Below are positions 34,708 to 47,261 of a stretch of DNA of 64,000 bases, in pieces. The translations under genes and the position numbers were made by a program. The DNA is from Flagellimonas taeanensis. Its GTDB lineage: Bacteria; Bacteroidota; Bacteroidia; Flavobacteriales; Flavobacteriaceae. The stretch spans positions 52,899 through 116,898 of the forward strand of contig NZ_QXFO01000025.1 of the NCBI RefSeq assembly GCF_003584105.1, given 5' to 3'. Within the stretch, counting starts at the first letter, position 1, and each line of letters begins with the position of its first letter. A model generated the notes under the pieces. That model was not told the DNA's origin. It did no database searches and worked only from the letters and a program-made list of their open reading frames with translations.

Positions 34708-36117
34708 TTATAGGGAAGTGTAGAGATTGGCAAATCCATCAACCACCAGTGTATCCTTTGTGATCACACATTTGTTCAGGCCATCCACCACCATGCTGGT
34801 CTGGATTTCCTTGAAGTTTTCACCGTAAAACTGGTTGTTCGTTTCCAAGCCATATTCTTCCAATAGCAGTTTCCACTGTGGATAACTGGTCTTTAGGTTG
34901 ATGCCTACAAAGTTGTGGTCTGGATACTTCTTTTGGAGCGTGTTGATGTGCTGGCTGATATTTCTGAAGTGACGTTTTTGGGAAGCTGTCCAGAAATAAA
35001 TGACCGTATTCTTCTTTTTGTCCACCACATCCTTAAGGTGGACCACGTTATTGTCCACGTCCCTGAGTGTAAGATCAGGGATGCGGGAATTGGGTTGAAG
35101 GTTCCTTATAGCATTGAAAAGGTGGGTTATTTCTTCCTTGTGAGCTTCATTTGAGGACAATGAACGGAACTTGTCTATGAAGACCTGGCACTCCTCATTG
35201 GTGTTTCGTTCCTTTAGTAAGTAATCTATGGCAATGTTTCTGAAGAGAATGTCCCTGAGCCCAACTTCTTTGACCAGACTGTCCACCATGGCAAGCTTAT
35301 GTTTGTTGAAATGCAAGTGGTCGCTCACGGCCTTCTTCTCCGTAGGGCAGTTTTCCAAGCAGGTCATATAGGACAGGTTGCCAAAATGCAGCTTCATAAA
35401 GTTGAAATAAGGCCTATAATAGGTAAGGTCCCTACTGCTGAGGTCTATATTCTTTCTATAGGCATAAAAGGAATCGTCCAGTTCGTGAAAAGTGTCCTCA
35501 CCGGTCTTTTTCTTGTGGTAAAAAGGATATTTTTCTTTACTGATGTAGGTATTATAGTCAATTGAGGCCTCGGCCATGGCCATAACGCGATCGGACAGTT
35601 CATTGTCCCTTGCAAAATCCTTCAAGTGGTTTATTTTGATGGATCGCAATGAGTCTATTTTCTTGCTGAAATCTTCGGGGTCGAGGAGGTAATAGCTCTG
35701 GACAATTGGATTTTCCTCCTCAGTCTCATGTGCCAGGTACATCTCGATCATGAAATTGTTGATTTCACTTCCCTTGCCAGAAAACACAAGGGTTTCATCA
35801 AATTCCACTGTATTCAATCTGGCCAAAAGGCTATCGCCTTCTTTTAAATAGATGTATTGGAGTTCGGGGGAGTGGTCAAAGTGGTATAGACCTTCTTCTA
35901 TCCCTTCAAGATTGAAAGAGAAATGGTTATTGGCGTCCAATTTGACAGAATCAACATAGGTATCATTGTGGTAAAGGACGACATAGTCGCTGGTGGGATT
36001 CACGATTTCCCCTCCAAAAAATACAGGGGCACACTGTCCAGACTTCTCCGAACATGCAGAAATTGACAATAAGGAAAGGCCGAGTAGAAATCTAACCATA
36101 TTAAAGGGAACCTCCAT
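34708..36117 (-). CDS. Lipoprotein with thioredoxin-like domain lacking the CxxC motif
   Basis: 469 residues. Signal peptide with lipobox LLSISACS (Cys about 22). N-terminal ~110 residues resemble the DUF4369-like domain found in front of many Bacteroidota TlpA proteins. The C-terminal thioredoxin-like domain (about 345-469) has the usual strand-then-helix entry VIYFWTASQKRHFRN, but where WCxxC belongs there is WTASQK (from W376). It thus cannot act as a disulfide oxidoreductase. The CHaracter of the middle (110-340) is helical. A -7 box lies 8-15 bases before the start. Confidence 0.85.
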   Translation of the reverse strand: MEVPFNMVRFLLGLSLLSISACSEKSGQCAPVFFGGEIVNPTSDYVVLYHNDTYVDSVKLDANNHFSFNLEGIEEGLYHFDHSPELQYIYLKEGDSLLARLNTVEFDETLVFSGKGSEINNFMIEMYLAHETEEENPIVQSYYLLDPEDFSKKIDSLRSIKINHLKDFARDNELSDRVMAMAEASIDYNTYISKEKYPFYHKKKTGEDTFHELDDSFYAYRKNIDLSSRDLTYYRPYFNFMKLHFGNLSYMTCLENCPTEKKAVSDHLHFNKHKLAMVDSLVKEVGLRDILFRNIAIDYLLKERNTNEECQVFIDKFRSLSSNEAHKEEITHLFNAIRNLQPNSRIPDLTLRDVDNNVVHLKDVVDKKKNTVIYFWTASQKRHFRNISQHINTLQKKYPDHNFVGINLKTSYPQWKLLLEEYGLETNNQFYGENFKEIQTSMVVDGLNKCVITKDTLVVDGFANLYTSL

Positions 36118-36125
36118 TAATTAAT

Positions 36126-36133
36126 CAAAAATA
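36126..36133 (-). promoter_or_regulatory. -7 box of the thioredoxin-like lipoprotein gene
   Basis: TATTTTTG on the minus strand, predicting transcription start at about 36120, three bases before the ATG at 36117. Confidence 0.45.
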
Positions 36134-36242
36134 AGAATACCCATGCCCCGACCTTGTTAATGGGTAGTTAAAAGTTAGATCGCCCTATTTTCGTCGCGGC
36201 CAATAAGGCGTCCGTAAATTAGAAATTAGGTTTGGTTTTAGC

Positions 36243-36250
36243 TATTTTTG
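36243..36250 (+). promoter_or_regulatory. -7 box of the ABC-F gene
   Basis: TATTTTTG; predicted start near 36256 and a 16-base leader. No clear -33 element. Confidence 0.45.
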
Positions 36251-36262
36251 CACAAAAAATAA

Positions 36263-38616
<2,354 letters not shown>

Positions 38617-38638
38617 GGTGTTTTCTTAGCAATTCCCT

Positions 38639-38646
38639 CAAAGTTA
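38639..38646 (-). promoter_or_regulatory. -7 box of the membrane-protein gene
   Basis: TAACTTTG on the minus strand (TAnnTTTG), predicted start near 38633. Confidence 0.45.
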
Positions 38647-38829
38647 ATCATTTGTATCAGCGATTGAAAAAGTTGGAGAAACATCATTGCGTTAACATTG
38701 TGTTAAATGGGATTCCACGAGAGAAAATAAATTGTGATTTGGCCAAAAAGATGTATCTTATCGAAGTTTTTGGTATTTAATCGACAGCCATGACCAACCA
38801 ACTAAAGTCCCAACATTGAGAAACCATAA

Positions 38830-39366
38830 ATGAAAGCCCCCGTCACAAAAATCCTATTTGGTCTTTGCATGGCCTTTGCTTCTTTTTCGTTTGCACAGAC
38901 CAATACCCAAAACTTAAAGTCCATTGCCCAAAATGCCAATGAATCCGATGATCATAAGATTCTGTTTGCTGCTGTAAAGGCCACAAATTTGGATGATATT
39001 TTGGAGGAATCAGGACCGTTTACAGTTTTTGCCCCATCCGATGCAGCTTTCCAAAAATTTTCGCAGGAAAAAATAGAAGAACTCATCAACGCAAGTGATA
39101 AAACGGAACTAAAATCCTTGCTTACCTACCACATAGTGGCCGGGCAATTGACAGCTTCCAAAATCTTACGTGCCATGTGCCAAGGAAATGGCAAGGCCAG
39201 TTTCACAACGGTACAAGGAAAAAAACTAGTGGCGCATTTGGATGGGTACGACATAGTCTTGACCGACCCCATGGGCAACACAGCAAGAATCACCACTGCG
39301 GACCTTAACCTCAAAAATGGGGTGGTACATGAAATTGATAGTGTGATATTGCCGACCCAAATGTAA
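38830..39366 (+). CDS. Exported fasciclin-domain protein
   Basis: 178 residues. Signal peptide (about 1-23, cleavage after SFA/Q), then a single fasciclin domain (about 40-177) with the conserved FTVFAPSDAAF (H1), LLTYHIVAGQL and NGVVHEIDSVI (H2). Secreted or periplasmic adhesin-like fold; role unknown. The gap to pheT (convergent) is 6 bases. Confidence 0.93.
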   Translation: MKAPVTKILFGLCMAFASFSFAQTNTQNLKSIAQNANESDDHKILFAAVKATNLDDILEESGPFTVFAPSDAAFQKFSQEKIEELINASDKTELKSLLTYHIVAGQLTASKILRAMCQGNGKASFTTVQGKKLVAHLDGYDIVLTDPMGNTARITTADLNLKNGVVHEIDSVILPTQM

Positions 39367-39372
39367 AGGGCT

Positions 39373-41787
39373 CTATCTCAGCTCTGCTCCCAATTCTTTT
39401 TGGTATTGGGCCAATAATTTACCCATGATTTTATCTATCTGCTTGTCGGTAAGTGTCTTTTTCTCATCCGATAGGGTGAAGCTCACTGCATAGGATTTCT
39501 TCCCTTTGGGAAGGTTTTTTCCAGTGTAGACATCAAACAGGTTCACATTTTTCAAAAGGCTCTTTTCCGTTTGCCAGGCAATGTCATACACCTTTTGGAA
39601 CGAAGTGGATTCATCTAGGAGAAGGGCAAAGTCCCTTGTGACCTCAGGGAACTTTGGAATTTCCTTAAAGGCAATGTTTTGGGTCTCCACAGATTCCAAG
39701 ATGGCATCCCAGTCAAAATCCGCATGGAACACTTCCTGCTTCATGTCAAACTTTTTCAGAACATTTTTGCTGACCAATCCGTAAGAAGCCAATGATTTTC
39801 CATTTTTGCCACAGCTAAGGCCTTCGGCAAAAACAGGGTCGCCGGTGGGAAGGGTTTCCACGCCTTTGATGCCCAAACGGGCAAAAAGCGACTCCACGAT
39901 GCCTTTTAAATAGAAGAAGTCCGTTTTTTTGGATACAGTGGACCAATTGTTCTGGATGCGTTCCCCGGAGATGAAAAGGGCCAAATGTCTCTTCTCTTGA
40001 TATTCTCCGCCTACTTTGCGATATGTTTTACCAAACTCGAAAAGTTTCAAATCCGTTTTTTGGCGATTATGGTTGTGCAAAACGGTCTGAAGCCCGGAGG
40101 ACAACATCGATGTCCGAAGTACGGAAAGATCGGAGCTCAATGGGTTCAACATTTGTACGGGTTCCACATTGTCCCCTGAAACGGTTTCGGATGAGACCAA
40201 ACTGTTCGTCATGATCTCATAAAAGCCCTTGGAAGCAAGTGTATTGCCTATCACATCCTGTATCCTGTGGTTTTCATACCGCGAGGATTTGGCTATGGAT
40301 GCGTTCAGTTTTTCTTTGAAACCGATGTTGTTGTAACCATAGACCCTGAGAATCTCTTCGATGACATCCACTTCTCGGGTAACATCCACTCTATAAGTAG
40401 GAATGGTAAGCCCAAGGCCGGATTCGGTAACATTGTTGATGCGGATTTCCAAGGAAGAAAGGATGGACTTTATGGTGTCCCTAGGGATTTCCTGACCGAT
40501 CAGATTATTGATCTTGTCAAAGGTCAGGAACACTTGTCTGTCCTGATTTTTCTTGGGATAAAGGTCCACAATCTCCGAACTGATGTACCCTCCGGCTATT
40601 TCACGGATGAGCAAAGCCGCTCTTTTCAGCGCATATTCCGTGATGTTCATATCGATGCCCCTTTCATACCTGAAGGAAGCATCCGTGTTGAGGCCGTGCC
40701 GCTTTGCTGTTTTTCTTATGGATACCGGGTCAAAATACGCACTCTCCAAGAATATGGCAGAGGTATGCTCAGTGACCCCCGAGTACAGACCGCCAAAGAC
40801 CCCGGCAATGCACATGGGTTTCTCGGTATCACAGATCATCAGGTCGTCTTCATGCAGTTCGCGTTCCACACCATCCAATGTCTTGAACTTGGTTCCTGCG
40901 GGTAGGGTCTTTACCTCAATTTTATTGCCCTTTATTTTCGATGCATCGAAGGCGTGCAAGGGTTGCCCCAGTTCGTGGAGCACATAGTTGGTCACATCCA
41001 CCACATTGTTGATGGGGGATAGGCCAATGGATTTCAATCTGTTCTTCAACCAATCCGGGGAATCCTGCACGATAAGGTTGCTGATGGTGAGCCCACAATA
41101 TCTGGGTGCCAGTTGACTGTTCTTGACCTCAACATCGATTTTCAGGGAGCGGTTGTCTATGGAAAAATTACTGGTGGATGGTGTCACCAGTTCTTTCTGG
41201 ATCTCTTTTTGTTCCAGACCGGCCTTTAGGTCGCGGGCCACACCGAAATGGCTCATGGCATCGGCACGGTTCGGGGTAAGGCCAATTTCAAAGACCTCGT
41301 CGCTCTCCACATCGAAGACTTTGGAGCAAGGGGTCCCCGGAACAAGTTCTTCGTTCAGTACCATGATGCCATCATGTCCTTGTCCAAGGCCAATCTCGTC
41401 CTCGGCACAGATCATACCCTGGCTTTCCTCGCCACGTATCTTTCCTTTTTTGATGGTCCAAGCCTCACCTTCCTTGGTGTAGAGCGTGGTGCCGATGGTT
41501 GCCACTGGAACCTTTTGTCCAGCGGCCACATTTGGGGCGCCACAGACAATCTGCAAGGGAGTTCCCTGGCCTATATCAACAGTGGTCAATTTCAAACGAT
41601 CTGCATTTGGATGCTGTTCGCAGCTGAGCACATGTCCCACTACAATACCTTGCAATCCGCCCTTAACTGATTCAAAACGGGAAATGCCCTCTACCTCAAG
41701 ACCCAGATCGGTCAACAGTTCACCTGTTTTCTGTGAGTCCCAATCAATGTGCAAAAATTGTTTCAACCAGTTGTAAGAAATCTTCAT
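39373..41787 (-). CDS. pheT: Phenylalanine-tRNA ligase beta subunit
   Basis: 804 residues, full length. N-terminal B1/tRNA-binding OB fold (about 40-155), B3/B4 and B5 core domains, catalytic-like domain, and C-terminal ferredoxin-fold anticodon-binding domain (about 710-804). It forms the heterotetramer with PheS, which is not in the window; pheS and pheT are often separate in Bacteroidota. Promoter box TATATTTG at 41807-41814. Confidence 0.97.
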   Translation of the reverse strand: MKISYNWLKQFLHIDWDSQKTGELLTDLGLEVEGISRFESVKGGLQGIVVGHVLSCEQHPNADRLKLTTVDIGQGTPLQIVCGAPNVAAGQKVPVATIGTTLYTKEGEAWTIKKGKIRGEESQGMICAEDEIGLGQGHDGIMVLNEELVPGTPCSKVFDVESDEVFEIGLTPNRADAMSHFGVARDLKAGLEQKEIQKELVTPSTSNFSIDNRSLKIDVEVKNSQLAPRYCGLTISNLIVQDSPDWLKNRLKSIGLSPINNVVDVTNYVLHELGQPLHAFDASKIKGNKIEVKTLPAGTKFKTLDGVERELHEDDLMICDTEKPMCIAGVFGGLYSGVTEHTSAIFLESAYFDPVSIRKTAKRHGLNTDASFRYERGIDMNITEYALKRAALLIREIAGGYISSEIVDLYPKKNQDRQVFLTFDKINNLIGQEIPRDTIKSILSSLEIRINNVTESGLGLTIPTYRVDVTREVDVIEEILRVYGYNNIGFKEKLNASIAKSSRYENHRIQDVIGNTLASKGFYEIMTNSLVSSETVSGDNVEPVQMLNPLSSDLSVLRTSMLSSGLQTVLHNHNRQKTDLKLFEFGKTYRKVGGEYQEKRHLALFISGERIQNNWSTVSKKTDFFYLKGIVESLFARLGIKGVETLPTGDPVFAEGLSCGKNGKSLASYGLVSKNVLKKFDMKQEVFHADFDWDAILESVETQNIAFKEIPKFPEVTRDFALLLDESTSFQKVYDIAWQTEKSLLKNVNLFDVYTGKNLPKGKKSYAVSFTLSDEKKTLTDKQIDKIMGKLLAQYQKELGAELR

Positions 41788-41806
41788 ACCCCAATTTTAG
41801 AATCGA

Positions 41807-41837
41807 CAAATATAAAACAATAGGGGAACAGATTCAA
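41807..41837 (-). promoter_or_regulatory. pheT: pheT promoter (TTG-N20-TATATTTG)
   Basis: On the minus strand TTG at 41837-41835, 20-base spacer, TATATTTG at 41814-41807; predicted start 41801, leader of 14 bases. Confidence 0.7.
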
Positions 41838-41916
41838 CGGAAATAATGGTTATAGACCGTTTGGTATTGTAAGTTTTCGGTAGTATTTTATACATTTAAG
41901 AAAAAACTTTCACTAA

Positions 41917-43146
41917 ATGAAGATGATATGGCAGCCTTTGATGGCACTCGCACTGCTCGTGATGTCTTGCAAAGGGGAAGAAAAAAAAGAACTGGCCTTG
42001 GGTGACTGGCTGGCCAGGATAGAGGTGTCCGACTCTCAAAAACTGCCCTTTAATTTTACCGTGGGAAAGGGAGCGGATGGGTATATCATGAAAATGTACA
42101 ATGCTGAGGAAGAAATCGTGGTGGATGAAATTGAGTTGAACGGAGACTCCATTCGCATCCAGATGCCCATATTTGAAGGGTATTTTGCAGGGACTTTTTC
42201 TGAAAATGAGATGGAAGGAAAGTTCATTGAAGAGAGCAAGGAACGGGAGGTGGACTTCACGGCTGTCCATGGACAAAGTGAGCGTTTCGAGGTGAAGGAG
42301 AGTGCAAGGGTAAACATCTCTGGGATTTGGGAGACCTATTTTGATGTCAACACCACCAATGAATACCCCGCCAAGGGCATCTTTATGCAGAGTGGGGACA
42401 AGGTGAAGGGGACATTCAGGACAAAGACGGGGGATTACCGATACCTGGATGGCGTGGTTACGGGCGACAGCCTGAAACTTTCCGCTTTTGATGGGTCGCA
42501 TGTGTACCTTTTCATGGCGCAGGTCACCGATAGCACGCTGGATGGTAAGTTTTATTCTGGAAAGCATGCCGTGCAAGAGTTCATGGCCGCAAGGAACGAG
42601 GCATTTGAGCTCCCTGAGGCAGACAGTTTGACCTTTTTGAGGGAAGGCTATGATAGGTTTGATTTTTCTTTTCCCAATTCCGAGGGAAAAATGGTCAGTC
42701 TTTCCGATGCAAGATTTAAGGATAAAGTGGTCTTGGTGCAGATTATGGGGTCTTGGTGTCCCAATTGTTTGGACGAGACACGTTTCTATGTGGAATTTCT
42801 TAAAAACAACCCCGATTTGGATATTGAACTGGTGGCTTTGGCCTTTGAATATGCCAAGACAGAGGAAAAAGCGTTCGAGGCAATCGGCAGGTTGAAGGAA
42901 AAAGCGGAGGTGCCCTATCCCATCTTATTGGCGCAATATGGGACTTCCAACAAGCAAAAGGCCAATGAAAAACTGCCCATGCTCAACCACATTCTTTCCT
43001 ATCCCACCACAATCTATATTGACAAAAAAGGCGAGGTACGGAAAATACACACCGGTTTCAACGGTCCGGCCACTGGGGAAAAATACGAACAGTTCAAAGC
43101 GCAGTTTGCAACAATGGTCGAAGGGTTGGCCAATGAGCAGAGCTAA
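41917..43146 (+). CDS. TlpA-family thioredoxin-like lipoprotein
   Basis: 409 residues. Signal peptide with lipobox LLVMSCKG (Cys about 13). Residues ~20-250 are beta-rich (VKGTFRTKTGDYRYLDGVV), probably substrate-binding. The C-terminal thioredoxin domain (about 250-400) has an intact redox motif with C281 and C284 (GSWCPNC) and the cis-Pro in SYPTTIYID. Likely a periplasmic, lipid-anchored thiol-disulfide protein. Monocistronic. Confidence 0.92.
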   Translation: MKMIWQPLMALALLVMSCKGEEKKELALGDWLARIEVSDSQKLPFNFTVGKGADGYIMKMYNAEEEIVVDEIELNGDSIRIQMPIFEGYFAGTFSENEMEGKFIEESKEREVDFTAVHGQSERFEVKESARVNISGIWETYFDVNTTNEYPAKGIFMQSGDKVKGTFRTKTGDYRYLDGVVTGDSLKLSAFDGSHVYLFMAQVTDSTLDGKFYSGKHAVQEFMAARNEAFELPEADSLTFLREGYDRFDFSFPNSEGKMVSLSDARFKDKVVLVQIMGSWCPNCLDETRFYVEFLKNNPDLDIELVALAFEYAKTEEKAFEAIGRLKEKAEVPYPILLAQYGTSNKQKANEKLPMLNHILSYPTTIYIDKKGEVRKIHTGFNGPATGEKYEQFKAQFATMVEGLANEQS

Positions 43147-43229
43147 ATCCTAAATAGGTTGCTGTTTTAAATAGGCAGGAGCTATTCGACCTTGAACTTG
43201 ATATTTGAACTTGGGCTTGAAACTTGAAA

Positions 43230-44348
43230 TCAAATAATCGTGGACTTGCCCAAATCGATGTTTTCATCGTTCACACTGAAATTGTCCTCGATATCCACAA
43301 TGCTATGGGCGATATAATCACCGACCTGTTGGGTGCCGAATTGGCTCTTGGATTTAATGTCAGGGGTCACGATGCCTTTTCGCAAGGACTTGTCCACAGC
43401 CAGTTTGATGGCCATGGCCTCTTCCATGAGCCCAAAATGTTCCAATAGCATTGCTGCGGAAAGAATGGAAGCGATAGGGTTGGCCACATTTTTCCCTTTA
43501 GCTTGCGGGTAAGAGCCGTGGATGGGTTCAAAAAGGGCGTTTTCATCCCCAATGGAAGCGGATGCCAACAACCCGATGGAACCTCCAATGACACTCCCCT
43601 CATCGGAAAGGATGTCCCCGAACATGTTCTCGGTTAGGATGACATCGAACTGGGTAGGGTTTAGGACCAACTGCATGGCAGCATTGTCCACAAACAAGAA
43701 ATCGAGGGCGACCTCGGGGTAACTTTCTCCGATACGGGTCACGACCTTACGCCAAAGTCTGGACGATTCCAGAACGTTGGCCTTGTCTACTAGGGTCACC
43801 TTCTTTTTTCTGCTCTTCGCTGCCTTGAAGGCCAAGTGAGCGATACGGCTGATTTCTGTTTCGGAATATTCACAAAGGTCGGAGGCAACGGTACCTTCCT
43901 CGTTTAATTTTTTCTCACCAAAATAGATTCCCCCGGTCAGTTCACGGAAAATCACAAAATCGGTCCCGGAAACAATCTCCTTTTTCAATGGGGATTTGCC
44001 CAAAAGGCTGGGGTGGGACAGCACGGGCCTGATATTGGCGAACAGGCCAAGACTTTTGCGCAGTTCCAATAAACCTTGCTCTGGTCTTACTTTAGCTTCG
44101 GGATCATTGTCATATTTGGGGTCGCCTATGGCACCGAAAAGTACGGCATCGGCCTCTTGGCACAATTTCAAGGTGCTCTGGGGCAGCGGCCTGCCTTTTT
44201 TGTCGATGGCGGCTGCACCGACTAGGGCCTCCCTGAAAATGAACTGGTGGTTGAAGGTTTCTTCAACGGCCTGTAAACATTTCACCGCCTGGGCCAACAC
44301 TTCGGGTCCAACACCATCACCAGGTAACAAAGCTATATTCAAATTCAT
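43230..44348 (-). CDS. leuB: 3-isopropylmalate dehydrogenase
   Basis: 372 residues. N-terminal LLPGDGVGPEVLAQ and the isocitrate/isopropylmalate dehydrogenase signature (about 245, NMFGDILSDEGSVIGGSIG) present. It oxidatively decarboxylates 3-isopropylmalate in leucine synthesis. Lies 49 bases downstream of leuA; probably one operon. leuC and leuD are absent from the window. Confidence 0.96.
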   Translation of the reverse strand: MNLNIALLPGDGVGPEVLAQAVKCLQAVEETFNHQFIFREALVGAAAIDKKGRPLPQSTLKLCQEADAVLFGAIGDPKYDNDPEAKVRPEQGLLELRKSLGLFANIRPVLSHPSLLGKSPLKKEIVSGTDFVIFRELTGGIYFGEKKLNEEGTVASDLCEYSETEISRIAHLAFKAAKSRKKKVTLVDKANVLESSRLWRKVVTRIGESYPEVALDFLFVDNAAMQLVLNPTQFDVILTENMFGDILSDEGSVIGGSIGLLASASIGDENALFEPIHGSYPQAKGKNVANPIASILSAAMLLEHFGLMEEAMAIKLAVDKSLRKGIVTPDIKSKSQFGTQQVGDYIAHSIVDIEDNFSVNDENIDLGKSTII

Positions 44349-44397
44349 ATGGAAGCCTTAAACAAGTTGTATTTTGAAGAGGGCAGACTATTGAAAA

Positions 44398-45570
44398 TTA
44401 AGCAATACTCTGTATGCGGATGTTACTGGTCTCAATGATTTGGTGGATGTCCTCGTCCAAGATTTCCTTTTTGCGGTCCGCAAACTTCAAGAAGTTTTCG
44501 TAAACAGAGTCCAGTTGAACTTTGGTGAGTTCATAGCCTACTTTTTTGGCGCGGTAGGCCAGTGCGGCACGTCCGCTCCTTGCGGTCAACACAATGGAAG
44601 ATTCATTGACGCCCACATCTTTGGGGTCTATGATCTCATAGGTCTCACGTTGTTTGATCACCCCATCTTGGTGTATGCCGGAACTGTGGGCAAATGCATT
44701 GGCCCCAACAATGGCCTTATTGGGCTGCACGGGCATACCCATTTTCTGGGAAACCATTCGGCTGGTGTCCCACAACAGCTTACTGTTGATGTTGGTATCG
44801 AGGTTCAAATAAGGGTGTTGTCTCAAGATCATCACTACTTCTTCCAAAGAGGTGTTCCCCGCACGTTCCCCAATACCGTTGATGGTACACTCAATCTGCC
44901 TTGCTCCGTTGATTACGCCGGCAATGGAATTCGCGGTGGCAAGGCCAAGGTCGTTATGGCAGTGGCAAGAAAGAATGGCCCTGTCAATACCCTTTACATT
45001 TTCCTTCAAATACTTCATTTTGGCCCCATATTCTTCTGGCAAACAATACCCAGTGGTGTCAGGGATGTTGAGCACGGTGGCACCAGCCTTGATGACGGCC
45101 TCGCATACCCGGGCCAAAAATTCATTGTCCGTACGTCCAGCATCTTCCGCATAGAACTCCACGTCCTCCACAAAGGATTTTGCATAGGACACGGCTTCTA
45201 CAGCACGCTCGATGATTTTGTCCTGGGTAGAGTTGAATTTGTACTTGATGTGCGAATCAGAGGTTCCGATTCCCGTATGTATTCTAGGTTTTTTTGCTAT
45301 TTTGATGGCCTCGGCGGCCACTTCGATGTCTTTTTTGACGGCGCGGGTCAATCCACAGACCGTTGCATTTTGTACCAATTTTGCAATTTCGTGGACGGAT
45401 TTGAAATCCCCGGGACTTGATATTGGGAAGCCAGCCTCGATCACATCCACTCCTAGTTCATCCAACCGTTTGGCAATGACCAATTTTTGCTCCGTGTCCA
45501 ACTTACATCCTGGAACTTGTTCTCCATCCCTAAGTGTCGTATCAAAAATTTGTACCTTATCTTTACCCAT
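44398..45570 (-). CDS. leuA: 2-isopropylmalate synthase
   Basis: 390 residues from the ATG at 45570 (another ATG 27 bases upstream). The catalytic TIM barrel begins [15 protein letters not shown], and [12 protein letters not shown] and [13 protein letters not shown] carry the metal ligands. Ends after the first accessory domain, so the C-terminal LeuA allosteric domain (about 120 residues) for leucine feedback is missing, as in the short LeuA class. First step of leucine synthesis. No leader peptide seen. Confidence 0.95.
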   Translation of the reverse strand: MGKDKVQIFDTTLRDGEQVPGCKLDTEQKLVIAKRLDELGVDVIEAGFPISSPGDFKSVHEIAKLVQNATVCGLTRAVKKDIEVAAEAIKIAKKPRIHTGIGTSDSHIKYKFNSTQDKIIERAVEAVSYAKSFVEDVEFYAEDAGRTDNEFLARVCEAVIKAGATVLNIPDTTGYCLPEEYGAKMKYLKENVKGIDRAILSCHCHNDLGLATANSIAGVINGARQIECTINGIGERAGNTSLEEVVMILRQHPYLNLDTNINSKLLWDTSRMVSQKMGMPVQPNKAIVGANAFAHSSGIHQDGVIKQRETYEIIDPKDVGVNESSIVLTARSGRAALAYRAKKVGYELTKVQLDSVYENFLKFADRKKEILDEDIHQIIETSNIRIQSIA

Positions 45571-45716
45571 TATTCCAATCTGTTTATACTGAGACATACG
45601 AAAATAGAGAAGAGAGGACGAAAAATAAAAGTAGGCCGGTGCCTGTTACAACGTTAAATAGCAGTAGGGATAACTTAAAAAACTGTAAAACAACACTTTA
45701 AATTATATTTTTTACG

Positions 45717-47261
45717 ATGACAAATGCCCATAAGGATGCGTTGTTTGTGTTGATAAAATCGCTGTCCAAATCGGAAAAGCGTCAATTCAAACTCTATGTT
45801 GGCCGTTTGGGGGTCAACACGGATGCGAAGTTTTTGGCTCTTTTTAACCTGTTGGACAAAATGCGGAAGTATGATGAACACCAAATTTTGGATAGTGGTA
45901 TTGTCACCAAGGCACAACTTTCCAACCTGAAGGCGCATTTGTACAAACAGATATTGGTAAGCCTTCGGTTGAATCCCGTAAACCAGAATGTACGCATTCA
46001 GATCAGGGAACAGTTGGACTTTGCCACCATACTCTATCAAAAAGGGCTTTACAAGCAAAGCTTGAAGATTTTGGACAAGGCGAAAAGTTTTGCCATCGAA
46101 AATGAAGAGAAAAATGTGGCCTACGAGATTGTAGAACTGGAAAAGGTCATTGAAACACAATACATTACGAGAAGTATCCCTGACAGGGCAGATGAGCTGG
46201 CCATTCAGGCCAAGGAACTTTCCGCCCATAATGTCATGACCAGCAAGCTGTCCAACTTGTCCCTTCAACTGTATGGTATGATGCTGAAAGTGGGCTATGT
46301 GCGTAGCGATGAGGATCTCAACACGGTTAAGACCTATTTTGAGACCCATTTGCCCGCCTATGACCTGGATAAACTCGGATTCCGGGAAAAATTATGGCTC
46401 TACAAAGCATATTTGTGGTACAGCTTGTTGACGCAGGACTTTTTGTCCGCCTATAGATATGCCAGCAAGTGGGTGGACCTTTTCTATGAGAACGAAACCA
46501 TGATCCCTTTGAATCCCGTATTCTTCCTGAAGGGGAACCATTATCTTTTGGAATCCCTCTTTTTTGTAAAGTACGCCTCCCAATTCCGGGAAACCTTGGA
46601 TAGGTTGGAACATCAAGTGGAAAGTCCGGAATTTCCCCAAAATGACAATATCGCTTCATTGGCCTTTTTGTACATCAACACGAACAAGCTGAACCTCCAC
46701 TTTTTGGAAGGGACTTTTGATAAAGGGCTATATTTGGTGAACATCATTGAGTACGGTATCAAAAAGCATGGCGAGCGGATAGACGAGCACCACATTATGC
46801 TACTCTACTACAAAATCGCCTGTCTGTATTTTGGAAATGGGGACAATAAGAGCTGCATTGTTTACCTCAAAAAAATCATATCCAACAAGAACCTCAAAAT
46901 GCGCGAAGACCTCATGTGTTTTGCCCGGGTATTGAGTTTGGTGGCCCACTATGAAGCGGGGATGGACTACCATTTGGAAGTTCAGTTAAAGAGTACCTAC
47001 AAGTTCTTGTTGAAAATGAACGATTTGCATGCGGTTCAGAAAGAAATGATCAAATTCTTGAGGGGATTAGGGGAAATCTATCCGCACGAATTGCGGAACG
47101 AGTTCCAAAAACTCTACAACGAGTTGAAAAAATACGAGAACCACCCGTATGAGAAAAGGGCCTTCCTTTATTTGGATATCCTTTCTTGGCTCGAAAGCCA
47201 TCTGGAGAACAAACCCGTAGGGCAGATCATCCGCGAAAAAGCACTGGCCATCACCCGTTAG
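45717..47261 (+). CDS. Conserved helical (TPR-like) hypothetical protein
   Basis: 514 residues, all-helical and soluble, without signal peptide. Repeating helix pairs and motifs such as ILYQKGLYKQSLKILDKAK suggest TPR-like solenoid repeats. Begins MTNAHKDALFVLIKSLSKSEKR. A protein style common in Flavobacteriaceae; function unknown to me. Ends inside the convergent pseudouridine synthase gene by 11 bases. Confidence 0.8.
   Translation: MTNAHKDALFVLIKSLSKSEKRQFKLYVGRLGVNTDAKFLALFNLLDKMRKYDEHQILDSGIVTKAQLSNLKAHLYKQILVSLRLNPVNQNVRIQIREQLDFATILYQKGLYKQSLKILDKAKSFAIENEEKNVAYEIVELEKVIETQYITRSIPDRADELAIQAKELSAHNVMTSKLSNLSLQLYGMMLKVGYVRSDEDLNTVKTYFETHLPAYDLDKLGFREKLWLYKAYLWYSLLTQDFLSAYRYASKWVDLFYENETMIPLNPVFFLKGNHYLLESLFFVKYASQFRETLDRLEHQVESPEFPQNDNIASLAFLYINTNKLNLHFLEGTFDKGLYLVNIIEYGIKKHGERIDEHHIMLLYYKIACLYFGNGDNKSCIVYLKKIISNKNLKMREDLMCFARVLSLVAHYEAGMDYHLEVQLKSTYKFLLKMNDLHAVQKEMIKFLRGLGEIYPHELRNEFQKLYNELKKYENHPYEKRAFLYLDILSWLESHLENKPVGQIIREKALAITR

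Noticed and set aside
45571..45716. Leucine leader peptide or T-box before leuA
   Set aside because: No ATG-led Leu-rich frame and no T-box core in the 146-base gap.
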